Below the pieces are notes generated by a model. It was not told where the DNA came from. It did no database searches and was given only the letters and a program-made list of their open reading frames with translations. The position numbers and the translations under genes were made by a program. Below, piece by piece: positions 47,532 through 58,956 of a stretch of DNA of 64,000 bases. Location: assembly GCA_013396995.1 (NCBI GenBank), contig VWZP01006688.1, forward strand, positions 1 through 64,000, given 5' to 3'. Position 1 is the first letter of the stretch. Every line of letters starts with the position of its first letter. This DNA comes from Dicaeum eximium. Lineage: Eukaryota; Chordata; Aves; Passeriformes; Dicaeidae.

Positions 47532-47586
47532 TTTGAGGTGGCTCAAAGAGGCGCAGGCATATCTGTAATTATACCTTTATAATTAC
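47532..47586. promoter_or_regulatory. Cluster of two perfect inverted repeats, possible regulatory element
   Basis: TTTGAG-GTGG-CTCAAA (47532-47547) and GTAATTATA-CCTT-TATAATTAC (47565-47586) are both perfect, 17 bp apart. The second contains two TAATTA-type homeodomain cores in opposite orientation. The segment is flanked by more TTAAT sequence. Confidence 0.35.
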
Positions 47587-50500
47587 ATTTATATTTTAAG
47601 GTAAACATTTTCATGTCTTGCTGTAAGTAGACTGTGTATGCTAGAGAATAATATCATCACGACAGCAAACATGGACTGTAAATGGGATGGGGGGATATTG
47701 AAACCCACCAGTTGTGTGCTGTTTAGTGTGGTTTTAGGTGTTTCATGTATTTTAACATCTTAAGGTTAAGATTGACCTTAAACCCCTAGACAGGCCCAAA
47801 ACCAAAGGCTAATTGAAAGAGATACAGAAGAATTGCTGTTTAGTCACACTGACCTTTAAAAATTGCAGAGCCAAGGCATGAAGATTGTCTTCATCTGACA
47901 AAGCTCGAGGAGTTCATGGTGGCTGAGGAAGCACACTCCAGAGTCAGCTCCAGAGCCATGGCTGTGACAGTGACCAGTGAGGGACCCGCTGCCAGTCCTG
48001 CAGGTGATGGTCAGGAAAAATTGCACTGCTTGTTTTGTGTTTAACGTCTCACTGGGCAAGACCACGGTGGGGGTATGAGAGCACCTTTTGTCTGCACAGC
48101 CAATTTGGCTGCCTCTGTTCCCCCCAGGCTCTGCTCACTGGCTGTCTCCCTGGCATGCATATGAGCTCCCTCTGTCTCTGCTCCAGAGCAAACCAACTGG
48201 TTTCTCCCAAGGAGAAACCTCGACACAACTGACAGGGCTTTTTTTCAGGGTTGCGTAGAAGAGCCTGGCATGAGCTGGACCAAACTCTACCCTGGATGCC
48301 CTCCAGCCATCCCAGGAGATCTCATGCCCACTGTCCTCCATGCTGTGCTGTAGAACCCAAATCTGAATGCCTTCAGATCCTGCTGAAAAACATCATGCTG
48401 GCAGGCTGCCACCCAGTCCTTTCACCACTTAGAGAATTGCAAACTTAAAAAAAGTGCCCAATGCAATAATTATTGACCTGGGGTCTGTGGGGCTCTGCAG
48501 GCAGCTCAGAGGAGACCCAGGCCAAGTGCTGCACAGCATGAAGGCAACCACTGCCCTTCAGAAAGCGCTGGTCCTTAGTGGTGTGGACACAAGCCAGCCC
48601 GTAGCAAAGAGCAGTGGTTAATGGTGCCTCCCAGGCATTTTCCACAACGGCAGCAGACACACAGCCTTTGCCAAGTAGCCAACACTCAGCATTTCCTTTC
48701 TTCTCCCTAAGACTATTTCTGGACCTTACAAACCTCTTCTTCCCCATGGCTCAATGCTCTGGCAGCAAAGCGGTGAGGACTCCCTGGGGTGGCAGAAGTG
48801 GGTGACACACTAATGTGTGATGCACCAGGTCTGTGAGATCTCCAGAAGCAGGATGGGGACACCAAGCGTACGGAGCCCAGAATGAGGGAATCACTGAACC
48901 TGTGAAGGAACAAGAAAAATAGAGATATTTCTGGGAGAAAGCCCAGAAATTAATACCAACCCTACTCCATTTTGGAAGGAATCTCCTGAAGCATCCAAGA
49001 AATCTGGCAATTTACATTAAATAGTGGAAAAGAAAAAGCTGAGATGTTTTTAGTGTAGTAAATACTGAATTCACAGATTTAGTGAGAAAGGGGGAGTGAA
49101 AGGGTCCTGAGTTCATTACTTAATAATAACCTTGATGCAGCTACCACCAATACCTTGCATATCTGTCCTCCTTAGCAAACCAGTGGCAAAATTGGGAGCT
49201 TAACTCTTAAGGGTATTGCCCCTGGTTGTCTGGCTTGTCTCTCAGCAAATAAACATTTTCCATTTCTCATGTATATTTACCTCATAGTACATATATAATG
49301 TTTGTAACCAGACCTCTCTATACTTGGCTTGTTCCCTTCTCCATTTAAACACACACCTGAGAAGAATCATGAAGCCAATTGCCCATCTCCAGCAGCAAAA
49401 GCATTTATAGAAAACATTCCAGTACACCTCTGCAGAATGAATATGTGAACACAGATTTGTAAAAGATGAATGACAAAGGACCTGGCAGACACTGCATGAA
49501 TAAGCCATACAGAACCTCAAGACCCAGCTATCAGGTCAGTGTGCTTTATTTTAGCTTGCCACAATTTTTAGAAATTATGTGGTATTTTTGCAACCTTCCT
49601 TTCCCAGTTTTTCTGGAATTTTTGAGAGGATTTTATACAAAACCACTGCTGTGACAATGATTGCTCACCTCTAGATTAAAAGAAAAAAAACCCAAAACAT
49701 TAGCTTCCTAAGGTTTTTCAATTTCAGTACCCAAACTCAATGGTCCTTCCTGAAAATTTTGGCTGTGGAAACTGTATCAGGTCTGGGAGAGAGGGGCCAT
49801 AAAACACTGTGCTCTTCATGCAAGTACTTATTCCAGCAGGAGACCAATAAGGGGCTGGTTTCTCAAGTAGGGCAGCAGATTTTTTTAAGCAATCCAGGAA
49901 TACTTTGTTAAATTCAGCAAGTGTGATTAAGATGGGTGCAAGTTCACTTTGACCACTTTGGTCTCTTTCACTTGCTGTCTTGTCTCAGGATACTTTGGTG
50001 AAGGCAGTCTCCCTCCAAAGAATTTTGTAAATTTACAGAGCTAAGTGACAGAGAGCTGGACTCGATCAGGTGAAGCTGGAAAGGCTGGACAAGCTTTTTA
50101 TGTCTTGTTTCATACAAATTTTGGGTTGGCTGGGGTGATATCAGTGGCTTCGCCGGCACGATCTCCAAAACTAAACACCGTACAGATTCCTCATCACTCT
50201 TCTACTTCTTCAGCATCTGTAGCAGAAACTCATCAGCTGCAACCTTGGCTGTTTGAACAGCAGTCTCCCCTGTGCAGTCTGTTATTAAATTCTCTTATGT
50301 CTTTATTAGATATTAGATGTGATGAAAGAAGGTGACATCTCCAGGGAAATCTTGCTTGAGGTGTGGGGGTGGGATTTTAATGGACTGAGGAAGACAGAAA
50401 GTCTACAATTGTAATGATCCTGTAATGTCCCTATGTGAGTATGAACATCCAAATATCTTTTTTCCTTTTTTATTCCACAAACAAAAAGCACTTGAGATGT

Positions 50501-51385
50501 ATTTAAACAAGGTGCTACTTAGCTCTTCCTGACTCAATATGTCTTGCTTCTGTTTGAAAGACGGCCTTGGTGTCTTTTTGGTTTCGTTATTGTTTTTCTG
50601 CTCTGCAATCTGCATCCTTTTTATCTCACACATTGGTACAACAGATGAGTTCTCCTTTCCATGTGACAGTTTCATTTCAGAGAAAATTGGAAAAATCCCT
50701 GCAGAATCAGCATTTTTCAAACTTGTTGATCAAATAGGAGAGGGGAGGATGGATGCAGACTGCAAGAGAAGCTCATGTGCTTCTGGATCCCAGCTTGCAC
50801 CATCTTGTCACAATTTCATGTCTGGCTCCAGTTTGCTCTTTGTAACAGGTTTCTCTTGTATCTCTCTGTCTGGGTGGACACAGTTGGACACCATGCACCT
50901 CCCCACTTTTTGGGAAAGCAAATGGAAGGGCAGTGTGCCCCCAGGATGTATCTGCATTGCAGCTGCATTATTAGCTGGCTCTCGGGCTCCTCTAAGCTCA
51001 GGGGTCAGATGCAGCTGCAGCTGCTCGTCGGCTGCACAAAAACCTGGGTCTTTACGAGGAAGGTGTGTTGTTGTTGGCCAGCTGGGCTGTATTTCTTGGA
51101 TTGCCTCAAAAATAGTTTTCTGTTTTAATAGACCTGAGTGGCTGATGATATTAACATTTGCTCTAATTGCTGTCTAACTTCAGAGCTGGTTTAACGTGTG
51201 CAGCCATAGCAGTCATCAAGAAAATACCAGAATCTAAATAATTAAAAAAAAAAAATCCAAAGCCTTTATGTGTACAAGGAGAGATTTCAGTATGTGCAGA
51301 GATTTTTAGGCTTTGGATTTAAAACAGTGTTATCACAGAAACAAGAAAACTGGCCATTGGAGTAAGAGGCCGTGTCCTGCAAACC

Positions 51386-51533
51386 AGAATCACAGCATGG
51401 TTTGGGTTGGAAGGGGCCTTAAAGATCATCTGCTGTGGGCAGGGATGCCACCCACTAGCCTGGGTTGGTCAAAGCCCCATCCAGCCTGGCCTTGAACACT
51501 TCCAGGGGTGGGGCTTCCAGAGCTTCTCTAGGC
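51386..51533 (-). mobile_element. CR1 LINE 3'-end fragment (distal piece)
   Basis: Read on the + strand this is the reverse complement of the CR1 3' end. Recognisable pieces are AGAATCACAG, GGTTGGAAGGGGCCTTAAAG, CAAAGCCCCATCCAGCCTGG and CCTTGAACACTTCCAGGGG. The element therefore lies on the minus strand. Homology stops after cttctctaggc. The consensus continues with sequence that reappears only at 52356, so this and the next CR1 piece probably come from one insertion. Confidence 0.85.
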
Positions 51534-52355
51534 TAGAAAGCAAGCAGACTGCAAATTACTTTCTAATGGACTTCTTAATGTATTGAAGGAGACCTGTTTG
51601 TTAATCTCAGATAAATCTTAGTTCAGTTTTTGTATTGTTATGGTTTATTATGATGATGATAAGGAACTGATGTAGGACTTCTGGAAACAGATACTACTAG
51701 ACCCTATAATATTTTACCTGTTTTGTCCCAAAAAGGAAAGTGAGCAGCTCTGATGAGGTGGCTGCTGTTATAACCCAGCAGAGAACATATGGACAATATG
51801 AGGACATGTTTTCGTGGGCTGTCCAGGTTGCAGGTAAGATGATGACCAAAATCTAGGTAATAGGTAACTGGAATTTTAAGATTTTGCCTTAACGAAACCT
51901 GTATTCCCAGATGATTTTCTGGGGAACAAAAGAAACCCAACTACAAAAAAAAAAAAATTGTAGATGCTCCACGGTGACAATTGTGTGACCTTAGCAACAG
52001 GATTCCCACAGGCAATAAGGAATGCATCCAAGTGAACCTGTGATTTATTGCTGCAAACCCTGGCATGGACAGAGACCTGTGCTTCTGCAAACAACTCTTT
52101 AGCACAGGCAGCCCAGCAAATCTTGTTGTCTTCTAGGAAATCACTCTTGTGTTACATCAAAACCCCTTCCTTATTCCCCACACACAAGTCAAGGAGACCA
52201 GAGGGTGAACAGGGCATTGCTATCCATCAGAGCAGAGTCTGTGCCTGCTGGGGCTGAGCTGATCCTGCCCTTTGGGGAAGCAGAGGAGTTCAGGTTGATC
52301 TCAGCCTGGCTTACATGCTTATGGAATACAACATATGTGTATTCAAATCCCTTGT
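51534..52355. other. ~820-bp segment separating two CR1 pieces
   Basis: This non-CR1 sequence lies between collinear CR1 fragments. No terminal repeats or clear target-site duplication are seen. It contains a stretch (51738-51834) that is exon-like on either strand, an A13-type run near 51943-51956, and short random open frames. It may be an inserted element of unknown type, or rearranged host sequence. Confidence 0.4.
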
Positions 52356-52495
52356 CCTCACCCTCACAGTAAAGAATTTCTTCCCGATATCTAATCCAAA
52401 CCTGCCCTCTTGTCAGTCTGAAGCTATACCCCTTGTCTTGTCACTACATGCTCTAGTCAAAAGCCCCTTTCCAGCATTCCTGTAGGTCCCCTTTG
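52356..52495 (-). mobile_element. CR1 LINE 3'-region fragment (proximal piece)
   Basis: On the + strand this contains CCCTCACAGTAAAGAATTTC, ATATCTAATCCAAACCTGCC, CCTTGTCTTGTCACTACATG and TCCTGTAGGTCCCCTTTGA. Together these correspond to the reverse complement of the CR1 3' UTR region immediately inside the piece at 51386-51533. Orientation and family are the same. About 15-20 consensus bases are missing between the two pieces, apart from the 820-bp spacer. Confidence 0.85.
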
Positions 52496-54330
52496 ACAGA
52501 CTTTTTAATGTCTTGGGATATGTATCATTATTTGCCAATTATTTTCACTGAGCAATGACTGAGGACCTCTGGATATAGTTACTCTCTAAAATCAATGACA
52601 CTTTTGAGCCATCACCACCTCCATCCCAACTGTAACTCAGCTGTTCTTCAGTAGCTAAATACAAACAGGAATTAAAATACTGGGATTGGGGGTTTTTTTG
52701 TTTGTTTGTTTTTCTCTTTTTCTTGTGTATTTCAGCTTATTTTTAGTTGTTTTTTTGCTTTTTTTTTTTAATTCCCACTGGGAAACTTTATGACTTTCTG
52801 TCTTTGAGTTTAAACTAATGCTAAGGGATTCATTCAGTGAATGGTGCTAAATATTTGTTCAGGATGGGAACCTCCGGCCTTACTTCAGCTGAAAGATTTT
52901 CTTCTGTGCACTCCTGACTGGCAGAGTTTTCCTCTCCCTTTGTAAAAAGCAGATTTTCATGCTGTTGTTTCAATGAGGCTTGAAGATTTTACACCTCTGG
53001 GGCCATTGTGTAGCTGCTGGAGCTTTGCTCCTCTGGCCAACTTTCTTTGCTTAGAGGTTATTAATACTTTCTTCATTAGTAATTTAACATTGCAAAATGA
53101 AAACTGCTTATATCAGCCACAGACTAACTGGAGATAAGTTAGTGAGTGTAAAACATAATCATGTCATGATGATGAGCAGGCAGCAAGTGCCTGCTCTCTG
53201 CTCTCCCACGGGAAGTTGCAGGCTGTCCAGTTTTTTATCAGCCTGATTTATAAAGTATAAGCCCCAAAAGTCCTTTATCATTGCATTTAAAATCCCTTTT
53301 CAGGTGTTTCTTCCCTTTTCCTTTGTCATCCAACAGCTTCCCCTGATCTGAGTCTGTGAAAGCATTAATAAGGTGACAGGTGTAAAGGTGCCCATGACTT
53401 TAGAGTGAACTGTTCTCCTACCCTTAAGATGCCAGCCTCATCCCAGGGAAAACTGCCCTTTTTTCGGCTTCCTCTGGTTTTTGTTTACCCTTCATGGGCT
53501 CACCAAAACCATTAGCAGGAATCAACAGGGGCCCATACCCACAGCCCATCATCTGGCACAGCCTCTGCCAAATCTGGGGGTACAACAGGCCAGTGTGAGC
53601 AAGGGTTTGCAGTCCACCCCTGGTGCATCTGCTGGTCTGGTAGATCTCATTCAGTGCAACGTTTGCAACACCAGAGCAAGCACCCACACCTTTCAGCAGA
53701 GGTGCCTCATTAAGCCTAAGAACACTAATTGTTCAGGCTGAGCCGAGGGGATAAAGCACCCTTTGGGAGCTTGGGAATAAAGCTTGGGAATCATAGAAAT
53801 GTTGCACTCTAGGGCTGTGCAAGCTGAGAACTGTGTAAACAGAACAAATAAATTATCCCCCAAGATACAAACGGGCTCAGAAGTAAAGTTACAGCCAACC
53901 TTTGCATTAGTTGGGAACAGCTGCATACAGCATAGCCTCCAAATTTCCATAGAAACTTGGATCAGCCATAGATTATCTTCATTTTGTAAATGTTTTAATT
54001 ATTATACTATAACACTGTTCTGTGGGGATTGTAATACTAAAGCTAAGGCTACATGGAAGACACATTTTAAAAGCAGTTTTCCTAGACCATATTTTAAGAA
54101 AAGCAAAGCCAGTTTAGGATTAAGACTTATGGTTTCTGATAGATTCGATTTTTTTTTTCCATGCTACTGCATGTACTCTTTTAAATAAATAAACTCCCAC
54201 CAAGCTTGCTACTCCAGTGGGACTGGATTGAACTTCCCAGGCATGCATGAATTATAAAGTCAGATATATGTTCCTGTGGAGAGAAGAATTACTTGCAGAA
54301 ACCATCTCCCGATGCACGTAGTCTGCACTG
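52496..54330. other. Intergenic stretch; nothing recognised
   Basis: AT-rich sequence with a T/G-rich low-complexity tract (52690-52771) and short random open frames. No exon or element is recognised. Confidence 0.6.
52690..52771. repeat. T-rich/G-T low-complexity tract
   Basis: (TTTG)n-like and poly-T runs without strict periodicity. Confidence 0.8.
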
Positions 54331-54339
54331 GTCACTTAA

Positions 54340-54800
54340 AAAATAAAACCCCGGGTGCGTGCGGGTGGATGGAGCCGGGGCCGCGCCCCGACGGGAGCCA
54401 GCCCCGCATTGCCCCACACGGACGTGGCGCTCCCTGCGTGTCGCAACCTCTCTGCGCTGTGGCCGAGGGGGAGATGGCCCTGCAGATGGCACAAGGGAAT
54501 GACAGGATGCGGCTTCTGCGTGCGCCGGTGCCGATGTTTACAAGAGCAGGTACCCGAGTGGAAGCGCAGTCCGGCAGGCGGCCCTGGGAGATGTGGTCAG
54601 ATCAAAGGCTTTCCCAGGGCGAGGGCTCCCGCTGCGGCGGCAGCGTGCCTCGCATGGCAGCGCTGAGCTTGTCACCGTGTCTGTGCCATCCCTCCGCGTC
54701 CCTGCGTGGAGAGCTTTCCTTGGCTCGGCTGTGGGAAAGCAGCCTGAGGATCCGTGCTGCGGGAGCGGCTGATGCTGGATGCCACAGGCGTATTTAGGTT
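54340..54800. promoter_or_regulatory. GC-rich, CpG-containing patch (weak CpG island)
   Basis: About 460 bp with many CpGs, densest at 54350-54450 (CGGGTGCGTGCGGG, GGGGCCGCGCCCCGACGGG), fading to the right. Open frames of up to 173 codons run through it, which is expected of GC-rich sequence. A splice-donor-like AGCAG/gtaccc occurs near 54550. It could be a promoter of an unrecognised transcript. CpG density is lower than in the island at 35.55-36.09 kb. Confidence 0.35.
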
Positions 54801-57110
54801 GTCCCAGCGTGTGGTCAAGGGTGTGAAGCTGCCCCGTGCAGCTCAGAGCCTGCCTACAGCCTGCGGAGAGGGGCCCAGCAGTGCCACCAGCACTGCCCTG
54901 CCAATGTTCTGCCTCTGCCAGGCTGCTCTCCCTGCCCTTTCCCTGCCTGTCTCCCTGAGATGCAAGGCCTTAAGAATCAAACCTCCTCATGTGCTCAGTG
55001 AAATGCCCCTTAAATAACAAATCTCCTAGGACAGAGTTTGTCAAGTCACTCAGATGGGATGAAGCTTTTTTTTTTCTTAGGGCAGGAAAAGGTGTGCTTG
55101 CCTTTCCATGTTGGACAGGTGGGCAGAAGAAGACCTGAGCACCAAACCTGTTGCTTCTTACAGGTTTTGGGCCAGCCATGTGTTGTATGTGGTTTTTTCC
55201 TGTAAAAATGCTGTTTTGCTGTCCTGCACCAAAAGGAACAGAAATGCCAGCAGGTGGGGGTGGTGCAGCCCAGTGCTCGAACAAGGTTCTCGCAAGGCTT
55301 AAATCAACGGAAGGTATTTGCCCAAGCCCAGCAAACTGTGAATCAGAAAACAGCTCCTAAAAAAACAGAAATCCTCCTTGCTCATGCTTTGCTAGTCATC
55401 GATCGAGGCACAGTGATGAAATACTCAGCCTTTCTCACCCTGATAAGTGCTTTATTTTTAGACTACCTTTAGCATTGCCTCGGCAGCTGGTCCTGCAGGC
55501 TGGGCTGTCGCCTCTGGCTCCTGATGCAGATCCTACTGCTGGTGTGTGCTGGACTGTCACCAAGCCCTTCCAGCTCTTAATTTGCACTCCAGGACAAATG
55601 TCACTGTTAAACATTTGCTTTGTCATGCCTTCATCTCCTTCTCACCTTCTGCTGCCATGCTACATCATGCCCCGATTGTTTGCAGGAAGAGTTTTCTGGT
55701 CAGCTTAGCAAAACGGATCCTATGTCTTCACGTTTGTCCAATTCCTTCCAGCAAAGTGAATATTTTAGGGCACTTCAGGGTAATTTGTTGAGACAAGAAA
55801 ATGCCTGTCAGGGTGCTGTTGTGTGCAGAGGCAGCCGTGTGTGCGGTGCCCTCCAGCACTGCCTGTGGTGACAGAAACCAGCCGGCCACGTGTGACAGAG
55901 CTCTGGAGGAATGCTCGGGTGTCTGCTCTGGGTATCCCAGGAGATCCCAGCGTGTCCCAGCCAGGGCTCAGATCAACACATGGGGATCGTTCCCCAAAGC
56001 TGCTGCAAGCACGAGCACCCTTCTCCAGCTTCAGCAGTTTGAGGGGTTTTTGAGCAGAGGTGCAAAAACAACACCAGGGATGGGAAACATTGGGACCAGT
56101 GGTTTTTTTCTGCTTGGAAATGCTGATGTGTTGGGAAAAGAATTCTCTGGCAGAAATGCTTTGAATTGGACAAAATTTAAATAAACCCAAATTGCTCCAG
56201 ATTTTTCTATATTTTTGAATGCTTTGGTTCAATATCTTTCAGTTCTATAGAAAAAGATAATTTACAATTTTTAAAGGCCTACATCAGATTTCATAGACGC
56301 CAAACACTTTGATCGACCTCATGTGAAGCAATTTTGGAATTGCAATCCATGACAAATTTATTACCTGCTTCGAAGTAGAAAACAAATTCCAAAATTCTGG
56401 ATTTTTTCCCATAAAACAAAAACCCCCACCCATATCCCTCACCAGCTCACTGACTCACTCATTCTGAGTGAAATATGTAGCTCAGTTCCCTGCAGAAACA
56501 CAGAGCTGTATTTATGACCCAAGTGGTCCCTTTTGCCCTATGTCTCAGCCTGCTGGGTTTTCAGGTGGGATTTCTTAGAGGCGTCAGGTTGACTGACCAT
56601 GTGCTGGGCAGATGGCTTGCAACAGGGCAATAAATCAGAGGGGCTTGGGACTCAGCAGATTTCCTGTGCCTGCTCTTGGTGCAGCCCGTATCCACCTCCT
56701 GGCATTCCCTGATGGTGTGGCAATCCCTGTTCATTTGCTGCTTCTTGATTTCTGTTGATGTTTAGGGGTGTTTTGTGGTCTGTGCCAGCCTGTGGAATTC
56801 CCTATGCAGCCGAAAAGGACCTCAAATCCACCCAGACAAACTTTCCCAATAGAAACAAAGGGATTTCTCTGGAGTGGTATCTTAAAAGTGTTTAGTCACA
56901 GCATCTTCATTAAACACAGGTGAGCAGAGCAACTCCACCTTGTAAAGCACTCTGGTTTTCTCCCAGGAGCTTCTCCCTCTTCCTCTGCTATAGCTGGCCT
57001 TCCTCCATCCTCTCCTTTGCTGATAATTAGATGTCAGACTACAAAGCTGCTGGAGGTTGGACTCTCAGCTGCCTCGCTGCACATCGTGCGCTCTGGGAAT
57101 CGTTCTCCTA

Positions 57111-57131
57111 ATTATTATTATTATTATTATT
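57111..57131. repeat. (ATT)7 microsatellite
   Basis: Seven perfect ATT units. Confidence 0.95.
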
Positions 57132-58699
57132 GCATCTAGAGGGCTCAGACATTGTGGCAGGCATTTTGCAGACATGTAGGAAAATGTAAATCTTTCCCCC
57201 ATGGATGTGCAATCAAAAACAAGTTTCAACAAGTGTGAGGCAAAATTAGAAGGAAGAGCTGGGCAGCCAAGCCGACCACCACTGGTCGCCCTTTGAAGCA
57301 TTGGATAAGGCTGATAAGTGCAAGCGTCTCCATTTAAAAAAGTAATTAAGTATTTGAAAATCCTAGGCTAGTTACAACCTTTATTTATATTTTTCAGCTG
57401 TCCTATTTTGAAAGGCTTTGAAGTCCTTGTTTGCTGAAGTCACTTGGGCAACCAAAGTCCCAGTAACTTTCAGGGAGATGGGAACTCCTGGATTCCCCTT
57501 CATGCAAAGATTCCTGAATACAGTGTCTGGAGTCAAATGTTTTTGAGGTAAGATATGCAAGGGAGGAAGAGAGTGCGGGTGATGCATCTAAAAACACCTA
57601 CAAAACTTCATCTCAAAATGTCCATTTATATGGCATTTGTGACTTTTTTTCAAAGACTATGCTGCTAAATACTTTTTACCAGTAAAATGTGAGTTTATGT
57701 GACTCATTTAATGATTTTGATGCTTCAGATGTGTTAACATTTCAGCTGGACTATTCAGCTATTCTCAGTTTGTCTTTAAAGGTATTTGGGGGGAAAATAG
57801 CCAGTTTAGCTGTTTGTGAATGTCTAAGGACTATGTTCATTAACACAGCATTTTCAGTCAGCCACCGTGTTGTGTCCCTGTGATTCTGCAGTGCCAGTGT
57901 GCCAGAAATACCTGGAAGTGTCCTGGAAGGATGACCAGGAAGGGGTATCCCACACAAGGCTACAAATGAGCAAGAACCAAGGTACTTCCTAAGCATGAGC
58001 TGTACTCTCTTACAGAGATCAAAATATCTTTGGAAAAATCACCATTCAGGGTCTGTTTTGGATTTTCATTGTCCTTTTTTGATGAGGGGAACTGTTTGTG
58101 CATGTCTTCCTCAAGCACTGCTGCCTGAGACCTGACAGTCAAAGATGCAATGCTGTAAAACCACAGGAAATGGAAAGAAGTTCATCTCAATAGCTGGGTA
58201 TTTTTCAGGTGAATAAAAGTATGAGTGCTTTGTGGAACTGCAATTCTGAAAAAGCTAAATAGCTTTCATTCAGAGGAATTAAATAAGAATTTTTAACTTA
58301 GATTTTTTCACTGGTAAAGGGCTGGTGTGCCCCAAGGACAGCGAGCCAAGGGACCAGGAGCAGAGGGAGGAGCACTTCAAAATTTGGCTTCAGTAAACTG
58401 TTCCCTAAACTCAATGAATCATGATTTTTTCCGGTGTATGTGGCTCTCTGTGTATAAACTCCAGCCCAGCCAGAAAAATATCCCTCGGCCATTCGTGAGA
58501 GCTAGTAATGGTTTCCTAAGGATTAATTCCTCCTAAAAGATACCGTCTGCATTCCTTTGGAAGATGCCCTCCCACAGGCCCTCTCTTACAGTGCTGCACT
58601 AAAAATAGTGCTCAGAGCTTTGTTGCGACAGCTCCGTGTTGCAATTTTTATGGTTAGGTAGGTGAAGCCTCTTTAATTCAGCCAGCTCAATTCACTTAA

Positions 58700-58724
58700 A
58701 TTTGCATGATAATGTGGTTAATTA
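58700..58724. promoter_or_regulatory. Octamer plus RUNX-like and homeodomain sites
   Basis: An exact POU octamer ATTTGCAT (58700-58707), a RUNX-like TGTGGTTA (58713-58720) and a TTAATTA homeodomain core (58718-58724) sit within 25 bp, in AT-rich sequence with clustered short motifs on both sides. This is characteristic of developmental enhancers. Conservation cannot be judged from one sequence. Confidence 0.35.
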
Positions 58725-58894
58725 TCCATGTATTTCAAATGAATAATGATTTCACAAAAAGATAAGAACAGGGCCCTGTTTTTCTTTCCCTATGTTTTAA
58801 AAATGCACATAGAGTTTGCATAATTAAAATGTATTTTCTCTGGAGTAGAAATTCATATCTATTGTAGGTTGAAGTGCAGGCTGCTCTGCATGCT

Positions 58895-58956
58895 GGGATG
58901 GCATCCTCCAGTGGATCCATGTGCAGGGATGGCATCTTCCAGCCAGTCCATGTGCA
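58895..58956. repeat. 31-bp tandem duplication
   Basis: Two units of 31 bp (58895-58925 and 58926-58956) both begin GGGATGGCAT, share CCATGTGCA at the end, and differ at a few internal positions. A third, diverged partial unit may follow. Confidence 0.85.

Larger units (their letters stand above)
44160..51385. other. Intergenic stretch; no gene recognised
   Basis: Mostly AT-rich sequence. It contains the 197-bp A/C-rich tract (46327-46523), a palindrome with overlapping direct repeats (46911-46950), a minus-strand exon-like pair (47218-47466), a cluster of inverted repeats in homeobox-site-like sequence (47532-47586), a minus-strand exon-like segment (49281-49356) and a 212-codon open frame (50539-51177). 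None is tied to a known protein. Confidence 0.6.

Noticed and set aside
50050..50095. CR1-like sequence around TGGACTCGAT
   Set aside because: Only about ten bases match the CR1 3' end and the flanks do not continue the homology.
54276..54797. 173-codon + strand open frame in a GC-rich patch
   Set aside because: An overlapping alternative frame is also open. It is Arg/Gly/Pro-rich as expected from GC-rich sequence, and no family is recognised.
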